Positions 17,389 through 25,799 of a stretch of DNA of 64,000 nucleotides are shown here, piece by piece. The DNA comes from Microbacterium halimionae (GTDB lineage: Bacteria > Actinomycetota > Actinomycetes > Actinomycetales > Microbacteriaceae), in contig NZ_JAAOZB010000002.1 of assembly GCF_011761265.1 (NCBI RefSeq), positions 310,001 to 374,000 of the forward strand, read 5' to 3'. The first letter of the stretch is position 1. Each line of letters starts with the position of its first letter. The translations under genes were made by a program, and so were the position numbers. Under the pieces are notes generated by a model. That model made no database searches. It worked only from the letters and a program-made list of their open reading frames with translations, and had not been told where the DNA came from.

Positions 17389-18994
17389 GGCTTCGCCTCT
17401 TCCGGGCGTCGTTTACACGAGGCCATGGGTCGCTCGTTTCATCCTGGACCTCGTCGACTACCAGCCTCAGGAAGACCTAAGCGCCGGCCTCGTCATAGAT
17501 CCCGGATGCGGCGACGGGACGTTCTTGGTTGAGATTGTCAAGCGGCTACTCGAATCGTCCAAAGCCTATCGTCGTTCGCCAGCGACATTAGTTGATGCCA
17601 TTCGAGCATTCGATATCGATGTGGCCGCCATTGCTGTCGCAAAGGAGCGAGTAGGACGAATCTTGTCCGATGACGGTGTAGCCGCTGAAGTGGCGGACTT
17701 GCTTGTCGGTGCCTGGATTCGGGAGGCTGATTTTCTCCTCACGCCCACCGATAAACTCAAGGCCCGCTGGATTGTCGGCAATCCGCCGTACGTTCGCCTC
17801 GAAGACATCGATGCCAAGACGTACAAGAAGTATCGCGACCGATGGTCTGCAATGTCAGGGCGCGCAGACGTTTACATCGGGTTCTTCCAGGCCGGACTCT
17901 CGTTGCTCGAAGACGGCGGACGTCTAGCCTTTATTTGTGCTGATCGTTGGATGCACAACCAATACGGCTCTGCACTTCGACGCGACGTGATCGACAACTA
18001 CGCGATGGATCTTCTCCTGGAGGTACATGATGTCGATGTATTTGCTACTTGTGTGGCGGCCTATCCAGCCATCACAGTCATGCGGAATGGCCGGCACAAG
18101 TCGACCGCGATGGCCACTGCTCGAGCGGGGTTTGACGACAAATCCTCGAAGGCCTTGTCCGAGTGGTTTCAGGACCACGAACGCGAGTCAGTGGGAATCA
18201 CGGAAACCAACTTCTCCGCGGCGCTCCTTGACGGACCCTTCGAGGCGGCTTCGAGCTGGCCCTCGGGGCCCCCGGAGCGATTGTTTCTCATCGCCGACCT
18301 TGAACGGCGCTTTCCGTCGATCACTGAGGTTGGTGTGACGATAGGTGTCGGGATGGCTACCGGAGCGGACAAGGTCTATGTCGTAAAAGGCGACATCGAT
18401 ATAGAGCCAGAGCAGCTCAAACCGGCGCTCGGCCCCTCTGACTTAGTTGACGGGAAAGTCAGCTGGAGTGGGAGATTCATTGTGAGCCCCTGGGCTGACG
18501 GTAAATTGATTGACTTAGACGATTTTCCGAAGCTCAAGGGCTACTTTGTCAAGAATCGCGTGGTTCTAAGCGCCCGGTACGTGGCGCGGCGCAAGGACGG
18601 CAAATGGTGGAGGACAATCGATCGGCCCCGGCCGGACGAATATGCCGATCCGAAGCTAATCGTTGCCGATATCAACGACCGGATTGAACCTGTCCTAGAC
18701 AAGGATGCTTACTGGCCTCTGCACAGCGCCTACTTTATAAAGAGCGACTCCTGGGACCTCGAAGCACTCGGGGGCTACCTCCTTTCCGACGCAGCCGCAG
18801 CATTCGTAGAGGCATATTCAGTAAAAATGGCAAACGGCCACCTCCGGATCAGCGCCCAATATTTGAAGAGGATTAGAGCACCCCACTATGAGCAGATACC
18901 CGAGTCGACTCGAGTCGACTTGATATCGGCCTTCCGAAATCGCGACAGGGCGGCCGCGTCTGCGGTTGTGGCGACGCTCTTTTCGGTGATGTAG
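17372..18994 (+). CDS. Eco57I/Class-I N6-adenine DNA methyltransferase
   Basis: About 540 residues from the TTG at 17372 (GGGGAAG ribosome binding site, 17-bp overlap with the upstream gene). An ATG at 17291 would add 27 residues of unlikely composition. VVYTRPWVARFILDLV matches the N-terminal entry of type I/IIG methylases. The SAM-binding motif I is VIDPGCGDGTFLVEIV and the catalytic motif IV is IVGNPPYVRLE. The C-terminal half (residues about 290-540) resembles a target recognition domain (GVGMATGADKVYVV ... LRISAQYLKRIRAP). No nuclease motif is evident, so it is a stand-alone modification enzyme rather than a type IIG fusion. It may protect DNA together with the fused C5 enzyme just upstream. 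Confidence 0.85.
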   Translation: MSGQVEASPLPGVVYTRPWVARFILDLVDYQPQEDLSAGLVIDPGCGDGTFLVEIVKRLLESSKAYRRSPATLVDAIRAFDIDVAAIAVAKERVGRILSDDGVAAEVADLLVGAWIREADFLLTPTDKLKARWIVGNPPYVRLEDIDAKTYKKYRDRWSAMSGRADVYIGFFQAGLSLLEDGGRLAFICADRWMHNQYGSALRRDVIDNYAMDLLLEVHDVDVFATCVAAYPAITVMRNGRHKSTAMATARAGFDDKSSKALSEWFQDHERESVGITETNFSAALLDGPFEAASSWPSGPPERLFLIADLERRFPSITEVGVTIGVGMATGADKVYVVKGDIDIEPEQLKPALGPSDLVDGKVSWSGRFIVSPWADGKLIDLDDFPKLKGYFVKNRVVLSARYVARRKDGKWWRTIDRPRPDEYADPKLIVADINDRIEPVLDKDAYWPLHSAYFIKSDSWDLEALGGYLLSDAAAAFVEAYSVKMANGHLRISAQYLKRIRAPHYEQIPESTRVDLISAFRNRDRAAASAVVATLFSVM

Positions 18995-19267
18995 CGGAGC
19001 GTCACATTTCCGCGCGTATAAGTAGCGTGATTCGGGAAGCTAGGGTTCTGAGCCAGATGAGGTGTGTGATTCACCAAATCAAAAGTGGGGGCTCAGCAGT
19101 TCGGACTGGTTCCCGACGTCCGACTAGCCAGGAACGGGAACTACATAGCATGACGGGCATCCGTTCTGTCGCTCTATTAGAGTGCGGCATGATGACGCGT
19201 GGACATTTCTCGGATACGTTGAATCGCGGACTTATAAACGGGTCCGCTACGAAACGGGGCCACAAGT

Positions 19268-21559
19268 TTGACCACCTACAATTTTACCGTTGATGCCGCC
19301 CTGTTGCGCGAGCTCGGAGAGCGACTTGTAGGTCGACCGTATATGGCGCTCGCGGAGCTGATCAAGAATAGCTACGACGCAGATGCGACAGATGTCGAGA
19401 TTCGATTCGACAATGGCACTATTTCCGTGGCGGACAATGGCCATGGCATGTCCGAACACGATTTCGCTGCTCGTTGGATGCGTGTAGGGACTACTCGCAA
19501 AGTTCAGCAGTCTGAGTCGCCGGTCTACAAACGAGCTCTGACTGGCTCGAAGGGCGTAGGACGGTTGTCCGTGCAGATTCTAGGGCGACGAACGGAAGTT
19601 CGATCTCGGGCGTTGACTGATCCGGCCGACGTGGGCGGCCCGCTTTCGAAACCAATTGTCGCTCATGTCGACTGGGATGCTGCGGTCAATGAGGGCGAGC
19701 TCACGTCTGTGAAGGTCGAGGTCAATTCGCCCTCGTCCCTTCCTGATTTTCCTGCCTCCAAACAGCACGGGACGGTCGTGTCGATTTCTGAGCTTTCCGA
19801 CGAGTGGGGCGCTCAAGAATTCACTCGACTCGCTCGCGAGATCTGGGCACTTAGACCGCCTTTTGACGATGAAACAGGTACGGGCATGCGAATCGCTCTC
19901 CGGACCGGTTCTGATCTTATTGACGCATCATTCAGGGAGCAGATGACTGCGATTCTCGATATTTGGACTGCGAGAGTAACGGGACGGCTTCTTCCGGTCG
20001 GTAGGTCTGTTGGACACGATGGGGTCCTGCCGCCACGCTTACCTGCACCCTTCGAGGATGGAGAAGGCGACAGCACTGTCGCAGCCGGTGCGAAGAGACG
20101 GCCGGATCGTATTCTCCGAGTCGATGTCGAAATTCAAGGTGGCAGCAAGCGAACTGTTCACTATCTTGTGCCAGCGTCCGCTATCAGCAAGGTCCGGTTC
20201 GACATCCGGATATTTTCGCTCCAGAATCGTCAGCCGCACAACATTTCGGTCAACGACGCGCGCGACTATCTCCATCGGTTCGGCGGGGTCAATTTGTTCG
20301 ATAGTGGGTTTCGTCTGCCTTACTACGGCGTGGACCAGGATTGGCTCGAGGCCGAGCGTGATCACGGTCGACGACTAGACCGCAGTCGGCTCGTGCCTGA
20401 CGCGCTGCAAGTAAAAAAGGGACTGCTCGATCTACCGGCGAACGCTCGCATTTACGGCGTTGTGCAGATATCGACGGCTGAAGAAGCCAAATATGCAGGA
20501 GGTAAGGGTGCGACTAATGACGCGCTTTCTATCCAGGTCAGCCGGGACCGTCTGACTGACAACGCGGCCTATCAGCAGCTTCGAGTTCTGGTGCGCGCGG
20601 GCCTTGACCTCTACGCGATGGAAAGGGCGAGAGCGAAGCTGCTTGACGTGACGAAGCTTCGTGAGCAGCGCCAGCGTACGCCATCTGAGTCCCTCGGAGC
20701 CTTAGCGGCGAGCGTGGAGCTTGTCCGTGATGAACTTCCTCCTGATAGCTATGAGACTCTTCGTTATGCCGTCGACGAAGCGTCGAGTGCTATCAAGCTC
20801 GCCGAGGCTTCGTCCAGTGCTTACGCAAGTCTGCTTGGTGCTCTCGCCACGGCCGGGAGCACGTCGCTGGCGTACGAACATGAAATCAGTAAGCAGGTCG
20901 CAGCACTTCATGATCTTTCCGTCGATCTGACAGAAGTGGCGCAATCTCTCCACGGTGCCGAGGCTGGCCGCGTGCGCAATGCCGTTGAGCGAATGGAAGA
21001 GTGGCAAGAGCGGATAGCGGGGATACGTGCGGTGTTCGGTCCGCTGCTTAGCAAGGAATCCAGAGATACGGTCCAAAGATATAGGGCTCGTCCGACGGTG
21101 CGGAAAGTGGTTCGTGAGATGCAGCCACTGGCCAGCGGCATCGAGGTTGATGTCACAGGCATACCGAACGATTTGATGTTCCCCGCCGCTACCCTCCCGG
21201 CGTGGACTTCCATCCTTCAGAATGTCTTCCTGAATGCGTATAACGCACTATCGGACACCGCCGATCCGGTCATCAGCGTCGTCGGAAGCCGAGGCAAGAC
21301 CAGATCAAAGCTCTTGGTTCTCGATAACGGAGTCGGGGTGGATCCCGAGGCCTCTGAGAATCTATGGGAACCGTTCCACCGGGAACTTATGCTCGCTCCG
21401 GAGAAGGAGGCGGCTGGTTTGGGCGGAATGGGGCTGGGCCTCACCATTGTCCGAATGATCGCCGACGAGGTTGGCGTAAAGGCTCAGTTTGTTACGCCAC
21501 CGACAGGTTTCAACACCGCACTTCAACTTGACTGGAGAGAACCTCGCGATGATCGCTAA
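19268..21559 (+). CDS. Two-headed GHKL protein: MORC/Hsp90-like ATPase plus histidine kinase
   Basis: The 763-residue protein starts with TTG at 19268. Residues ~15-110 form a GHKL ATPase of the Hsp90/MutL/MORC type (ALAELIKNSYDADATDVEIR, VADNGHGMS, GSKGVGRLSVQILG). Residues ~500-600 are helical and hold LAYEHEISKQVAAL with His538, which looks like an H-box. The C-terminus is a second, kinase-type ATPase: N box NVFLNAYNALSD, G1 LDNGVGVDP and G2 GLGGMGLGLTIVRMIADEVG. So an Hsp90-like head is joined to a sensor kinase. The following gene is a receiver protein overlapping by 11 bp, as expected for a two-component pair. Such hybrids occur beside DNA-modification genes. A switch for defence is inferred, not shown. 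Confidence 0.85.
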   Translation: MTTYNFTVDAALLRELGERLVGRPYMALAELIKNSYDADATDVEIRFDNGTISVADNGHGMSEHDFAARWMRVGTTRKVQQSESPVYKRALTGSKGVGRLSVQILGRRTEVRSRALTDPADVGGPLSKPIVAHVDWDAAVNEGELTSVKVEVNSPSSLPDFPASKQHGTVVSISELSDEWGAQEFTRLAREIWALRPPFDDETGTGMRIALRTGSDLIDASFREQMTAILDIWTARVTGRLLPVGRSVGHDGVLPPRLPAPFEDGEGDSTVAAGAKRRPDRILRVDVEIQGGSKRTVHYLVPASAISKVRFDIRIFSLQNRQPHNISVNDARDYLHRFGGVNLFDSGFRLPYYGVDQDWLEAERDHGRRLDRSRLVPDALQVKKGLLDLPANARIYGVVQISTAEEAKYAGGKGATNDALSIQVSRDRLTDNAAYQQLRVLVRAGLDLYAMERARAKLLDVTKLREQRQRTPSESLGALAASVELVRDELPPDSYETLRYAVDEASSAIKLAEASSSAYASLLGALATAGSTSLAYEHEISKQVAALHDLSVDLTEVAQSLHGAEAGRVRNAVERMEEWQERIAGIRAVFGPLLSKESRDTVQRYRARPTVRKVVREMQPLASGIEVDVTGIPNDLMFPAATLPAWTSILQNVFLNAYNALSDTADPVISVVGSRGKTRSKLLVLDNGVGVDPEASENLWEPFHRELMLAPEKEAAGLGGMGLGLTIVRMIADEVGVKAQFVTPPTGFNTALQLDWREPRDDR

Positions 21560-22799
21560 CGTATTGATCTGCGACGACAAGACTGATCGAGCGGAACGCT
21601 GGAAGACTACGGTCAAAACCCATCTACCTGAAGCGCAAGTGGATACTCTGACGGGCGCTGGCCTTGCTGACTTGCTGACAGAGTTGTCGGATGCGGAGGA
21701 TGAGGCGCGTAGGGGCAATTCCTTAGACCACGAAACACGTCCGCGTATTCAGCGCGTTGAGCGAGCCCACCTTCTAATCCTCGACTCTGACTTGTCGCCG
21801 GCCCCAGGAGACCTTGACTTGCTCCAGGACTCTGAACGGGGGGCCGTCGCTTCTACCCTCAGAAACGGGTATGGCGATGACGTGGCTCGACAGCTCCGGA
21901 GTTATACGGCGGCCCCCGCAATCGTCGTAGTCAATATGTTCTGGGCACGACATGCCCGTCCAAAAGTATTCGACCTGACCTTGAATCAGAACGCCACGGC
22001 GATCGCTGATCTCACGATCACGGCCGGCGAGTTGGCAGATGACATGCTTTGGGGGAATGATGCGGGCAGAGACGATTCGCCCTACCGCCCGTGGCAACGG
22101 GCGACCATCCCGGAGGTAGTCGAGACATTCAGGCGTTCCACGGAGGCCGGTGCGAACCTGAACCTGGATGCGAGCGTGCTTACGGAACTCGATATTGATG
22201 CGTCACGACTGATGCCAAGTCAGTTGGACCCGTTCTCGAAATCGCCCGAGACGCTCACGTTCCGCGATTTTGCTGACAGTTCTCTCGGATTCAAGTACAC
22301 GGGTGGCGGTGAAGGGGGAGCGACGCACGACGACTCCTGCGTAACAGCCATGGCGATCTCGGCTATTAGACGTTGGCTGGAGCGATTCGTAGTCCCAAGC
22401 CAAACCGTACTGCTTGATGCACCGCATCTCGCCGAACGCTACTGGCGGGTCATCAGCGCAGCTTCTTCCGATCTCTCAGCGCTCGACAGGTTTGCAAAGC
22501 TTGGCTGGGATGACGATTTCGATGCTATGCAGCCCGCTTTGAAGAAAACCGCCGAGCCCTACGTCGTGCGCCCAGTCTTCGACGACACTGCCGCCAGGAA
22601 ACTTGCAGCAGCGCAATCTCGTTTGAATGTGGAGCCGAGCGGGTCTCTCGATGCTGCGTTTGCTGAAGACACCTCGAGGTTCCGTCTACTTGACGAGCTA
22701 GTGCAGTTCCCGACGGACGTGTCCGGGGAGTTTAAGTACCGCTGGTTGGAGGGCCTTGAGGGGATAGGTTACGAGCCGTCGAACAGGTTGCTTCTGTGA
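21549..22799 (+). CDS. Receiver-domain protein with unknown C-terminal effector
   Basis: About 416 residues from the ATG at 21549, overlapping the kinase gene by 11 bp; the ATG at 21489 lies within the kinase gene. The N-terminus fits a response-regulator receiver: VLICDD with the acidic pair at residues 9-10, a long insertion, then HLLILDSDLSP with Asp79 or Asp81 as the likely phospho-acceptor. The remaining ~270 residues contain no recognised DNA-binding or enzyme domain. They include a conserved-looking FRDFADSSLGFKYTGGGEGG segment and the charged LDAPHLAERYWRVISAASSD. It is probably the partner and output of the two-headed kinase. Its TGA overlaps the GTG of the next gene. Confidence 0.75.
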   Translation: MIANVLICDDKTDRAERWKTTVKTHLPEAQVDTLTGAGLADLLTELSDAEDEARRGNSLDHETRPRIQRVERAHLLILDSDLSPAPGDLDLLQDSERGAVASTLRNGYGDDVARQLRSYTAAPAIVVVNMFWARHARPKVFDLTLNQNATAIADLTITAGELADDMLWGNDAGRDDSPYRPWQRATIPEVVETFRRSTEAGANLNLDASVLTELDIDASRLMPSQLDPFSKSPETLTFRDFADSSLGFKYTGGGEGGATHDDSCVTAMAISAIRRWLERFVVPSQTVLLDAPHLAERYWRVISAASSDLSALDRFAKLGWDDDFDAMQPALKKTAEPYVVRPVFDDTAARKLAAAQSRLNVEPSGSLDAAFAEDTSRFRLLDELVQFPTDVSGEFKYRWLEGLEGIGYEPSNRLLL

Positions 22800-23521
22800 G
22801 TCGGGCGAGTAAAGAACTGGCCAAAGTTCAGGCCGTTGTGGGAGCTTGGTACCAGGCGGGACTAGCCGTTGTGACGAAGTCAGATGCGGCCGCGGAATTT
22901 AGAAATATGTTTCCTCCCATTGGTAACGGGGACCCCTCACAAAAGATCAAGGCGTGGGGGAAGCATGGCGATAAAGGATCGTGGCACCCAGTTGACGGTT
23001 ACTTCAGTGCACAGCCAGTTACGACGCCTGGGCGGGACGGCGAACCGGACCAGACGTTGTGGCCCCTCATAGGGTTTCAGCTGAGAGAAATGGCTGGAGC
23101 GGTCCAGCTGATGATTCGCGTCGTGCTCTGCGCTGAAGATGACGAGGGGCGTGTTGATGGCTGGGGCTGGCGCTTCGACTCGGCGGATGCTGACAGCGGG
23201 GCCAATTCTCACCCGTATGCGCACGTTCAACACATCACGACGTGGGAGCCCGGATCACAAGGGTTTCGATGGCCAAAACTAGGCGGTTTCAACGTCGACG
23301 AGACTGGCGAGCCGGTTGAGCATCGCAAGACCACGCCAGAAACAAAGCCCGCCGTTCCGCTTTCGTGCACGGACGCTGGCGGGCTAGTGGTGGCCGCCAT
23401 GATTTCTCTCTACGGTTCCACTCGGACGGCGGAGATGCTGAGAGCTGTGTCCCAAGCGGACTCTCAATTTCGATCACTATGCGGTCAAGAGAAGGTGGGC
23501 ATTCTCGACCGAGACAACTGA
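22796..23521 (+). CDS. Unknown protein, last gene of the methylase/kinase block
   Basis: A 241-residue soluble protein starting at the GTG that overlaps the preceding TGA (GTGA, 22796-22799). No family is recognised. It has an alpha-helical N-terminus (residues 1-35), a basic mid part with KIKAWGKHGDKGSWHP, and a beta-rich Trp-rich core (VDGWGWRFDS, YAHVQHITTWEPG). A C-terminal helix LVVAAMISLYGSTRTAEML precedes the end. No membrane segments or catalytic signature are seen. Tight coupling to the receiver gene argues for a shared job. Predicted structure would be the best next clue. Confidence 0.65.
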   Translation: MSRASKELAKVQAVVGAWYQAGLAVVTKSDAAAEFRNMFPPIGNGDPSQKIKAWGKHGDKGSWHPVDGYFSAQPVTTPGRDGEPDQTLWPLIGFQLREMAGAVQLMIRVVLCAEDDEGRVDGWGWRFDSADADSGANSHPYAHVQHITTWEPGSQGFRWPKLGGFNVDETGEPVEHRKTTPETKPAVPLSCTDAGGLVVAAMISLYGSTRTAEMLRAVSQADSQFRSLCGQEKVGILDRDN

Positions 23522-23651
23522 CGGACGATTATTCACCGCCGGCCAAGCGAGCATCTGCCGGACCCATCTCATCCATGACAGGGGCCTTTACTGCCTTAGG
23601 ATCTCGCCCAATCGTGTTCAGCGAAAGCCGCTGCTCCTAGCGTTTTCGAGA

Positions 23652-23846
23652 TCAAGCGATCTCACTGCTACTCAATGGTTGAGCACCTAGCGCTATCCCT
23701 CGATGCTTCAAATGCCAAGCGACCGTGCTGCGGTGCATGACACGTCGCTTCTGTAACTCGTAGACAGAAGCGTCGGCGGCGCGATATTCGCCGACGAGCT
23801 GGTGGGTTTGCCGTGGCCGCGAGTAGGTCGTCGTGGGGGCGGCCAG
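23652..23846 (-). pseudogene. Recombinase C-terminal fragment (HTH)
   Basis: Reading the minus strand from about 23846 to the TGA at 23652-23654 gives ~64 residues with no start of their own. They contain HQLVGEYRAADASVYELQKR and MHRSTVAWHLKHRGIAL, and end LSSSEIA. This is the helix-turn-helix tail of actinobacterial serine recombinases (pattern GATVYELA...HRTTVSRHLKRHGI). The resolvase domain is absent, and the upstream sequence belongs to the HEPN/Toprim-like gene. It is a truncated leftover of an integrase or resolvase. Confidence 0.65.
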
Positions 23847-23851
23847 ACCGA

Positions 23852-25114
23852 CTAGCGAGCTAGGCCCTGGCGATGTTGTGGATCCGGCACACCGACAGTG
23901 CGTAGTAGGTGTAGGAGCTGGTCAAGGATGGTGTCGAGGCCCGACCAGTCCTGTGACGCGACGACTCTGGGGTTATCCCTGGCGGCCGTAACCTTAGAGC
24001 GAAACGCTTTTTGAATCGCGTCCTTCCCTATCACCTCGCCCTGATATGCGCCGAGGGTCGCGTTGTAGCCTTTCCACTGCACCGGACGGAGCCAGCCGGT
24101 CTTAGGGTCGGTGAGCACGTCGGTGCCTAGATAGAGCTCGATCGATGCCGAAGTGCCGTTGACGTTCATGGGCTTCTCACCAGCCGGCCCCAAGGTCGGG
24201 TATGCCTCGCACAGTTCAATGTTCGAGTACCGCTGAACCACGATGTGGCCAGACAGCTGCACCTTCTTGAGGGCGAGCATCGCCTCCTCCGCCGCGGTGT
24301 CGTTATCGAGCAGGGCGATCGCCCGGTTTGTAATGCCCGCGGCGTGGAACGATTTGGCCGTGCTGACGGCAGCACCCGCTCCACCCGGGGCGATTCGGAG
24401 CTCGTAGAATCGAATGAATTCCGTGAGATGGGGACGTCGTATCTCGACGGCTGCCCGGAGGAACTCCGCATCGGTCACGCCCTCAGTGATGACCACCGCA
24501 GGGGTCAGGTTGAGGAATGTCGAGCCGAACATTACGGTGGCGGCGGCCTGCGGGTCGAAACCCTGCGCATCGAGGTAGCCGCCGAGCTCCAAGTAGCTCA
24601 GGTCCAGCGTGATGAGCTCGTCGGATTCGCATACCTCAAGCAGCGCCCGCAAGAGCCATCTCGGGTCGTAGTCCTCCCACAGCGCCCTGAGACCGTCGAA
24701 GTGAGAAAGGTCCCACGTGCGCTCGTCGCGGGACATTCCATGCGGGGCGCTCAACGCCACCGCAACGGCATGGACCCACGTCTTGAGGCGCATCGATTGG
24801 AGTATGCCGAGCGTTCTAGTGTCGTCCTCGTCGATGTCGGCCCGCTCCAGTGCTCCGATGCGCTGTTCGACGGCATGTGCGAGACAGGATTCCAGCCCGT
24901 CATGTGATATGCCGAGTGCATCTAGGCGCTCAGCGAGCACCTGAGCGGTCGTCGTGAGGACGAGTGTCGGTGCGAGGTGCGGGTCTCCGTCTTCCTTTAG
25001 CGGGTCATAGACGACGTCGTCCTTCGTGAACAAGAAGAGAAAGGACGGGTCCACTTCGCTCTTCCAGAAGAACGCATCATGTCCGCGAATACGGAGATCT
25101 GCCCAAGTGCCCAC
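23852..25114 (-). CDS. HEPN/Toprim-associated putative defence protein
   Basis: The 420-residue protein opens with MGTWADLRIRGHDAFFWKSE ... FLFLFTKDDVVYDP, which resembles the N-terminal domain of HEPN/Toprim-associated proteins. The second half has a Toprim-like arrangement: VVITEGVTDAEFLRAAVEI with the glutamate, then RAIALLDNDTAAEEAM with the DxD pair. Toprim folds occur in topoisomerases, primases and OLD-type defence nucleases. HEPN/Toprim proteins were proposed by comparative genomics to be RNA- or DNA-targeting immunity factors. It faces the methylase/kinase block across a recombinase scar. The role is inferred from family and context; no experiment is known to me. Confidence 0.7.
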   Translation of the reverse strand: MGTWADLRIRGHDAFFWKSEVDPSFLFLFTKDDVVYDPLKEDGDPHLAPTLVLTTTAQVLAERLDALGISHDGLESCLAHAVEQRIGALERADIDEDDTRTLGILQSMRLKTWVHAVAVALSAPHGMSRDERTWDLSHFDGLRALWEDYDPRWLLRALLEVCESDELITLDLSYLELGGYLDAQGFDPQAAATVMFGSTFLNLTPAVVITEGVTDAEFLRAAVEIRRPHLTEFIRFYELRIAPGGAGAAVSTAKSFHAAGITNRAIALLDNDTAAEEAMLALKKVQLSGHIVVQRYSNIELCEAYPTLGPAGEKPMNVNGTSASIELYLGTDVLTDPKTGWLRPVQWKGYNATLGAYQGEVIGKDAIQKAFRSKVTAARDNPRVVASQDWSGLDTILDQLLHLLRTVGVPDPQHRQGLAR

Positions 25115-25799
25115 CTTGTAACTCTAAGTGCGCGAGCCAGTACACCTCCGTCACGGTCCAGAGAACTTTTCATCGAAGTGATGGTGTTGAGTGACTCGTC
25201 CATAGCTAGTCGGCGGTAATTACACCGCGGCCACGCGTGCCTGCCGCAGTGGGCCGTAGAAAGCCGCAGCAGTCGGGTGCAGAGGCCGCGTCGACGAACG
25301 CTGGCTGGGGTGACGTTGCGGGTGCGCCACGAGCAACAATCCTGGAGAGCAACGGGAGGGACGACACGACGGCGTGGGGTAGACGAGGAGCGACCAACCC
25401 AAATCACCAAGAGAAGTGATTACCGAAACAAGATGAGCATCAAGAGCAATCTGGAGCGATGTAACAAGGGAAGAGCAATGCATTCAGACACCATTCGGCG
25501 AGGCCGTGAACCGAGCATCATCTCAGAGCACCGCGCTACATGTACCTCTAGTGCTTAAAAATTCCTGGCTAGTTAGCAAAATTACTCATACCCTGGCGCC
25601 ATGCAGGGAATGCTGCAGCGCTGGGAGAGAGGCGCCGGATCCGGTGTGGTCAAGTGATCAATCGACTACGCCGTCAAGGGAACATGCGACGCTGATCTCC
25701 ACCTGACCACCGGATCTGACGCGCTTGAGCTGTACAGCAACTCCGCCGATTCGACCGTCAGCCGATTCGTGGTGACGGATGGCGCCACTCACGTGGACG
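25115..25799. other. Non-coding or decayed spacer in the island
   Basis: About 690 bp with no convincing gene on either strand. Short open frames exist but lack ribosome binding sites and family-like composition. The stretch around 25540-25600 is AT-richer (gtgcttaaaaattcctggc). The last ~130 bp read, with frame changes, into the relaxase remnant and may be its decayed start. Confidence 0.4.

Noticed and set aside
19027-19293. 88-codon frame between the adenine methylase and the kinase
   Set aside because: No ribosome binding site, no recognisable pattern, and it runs into the kinase start; more likely an intergenic region holding the kinase promoter (TATAAA at 19233-19238).
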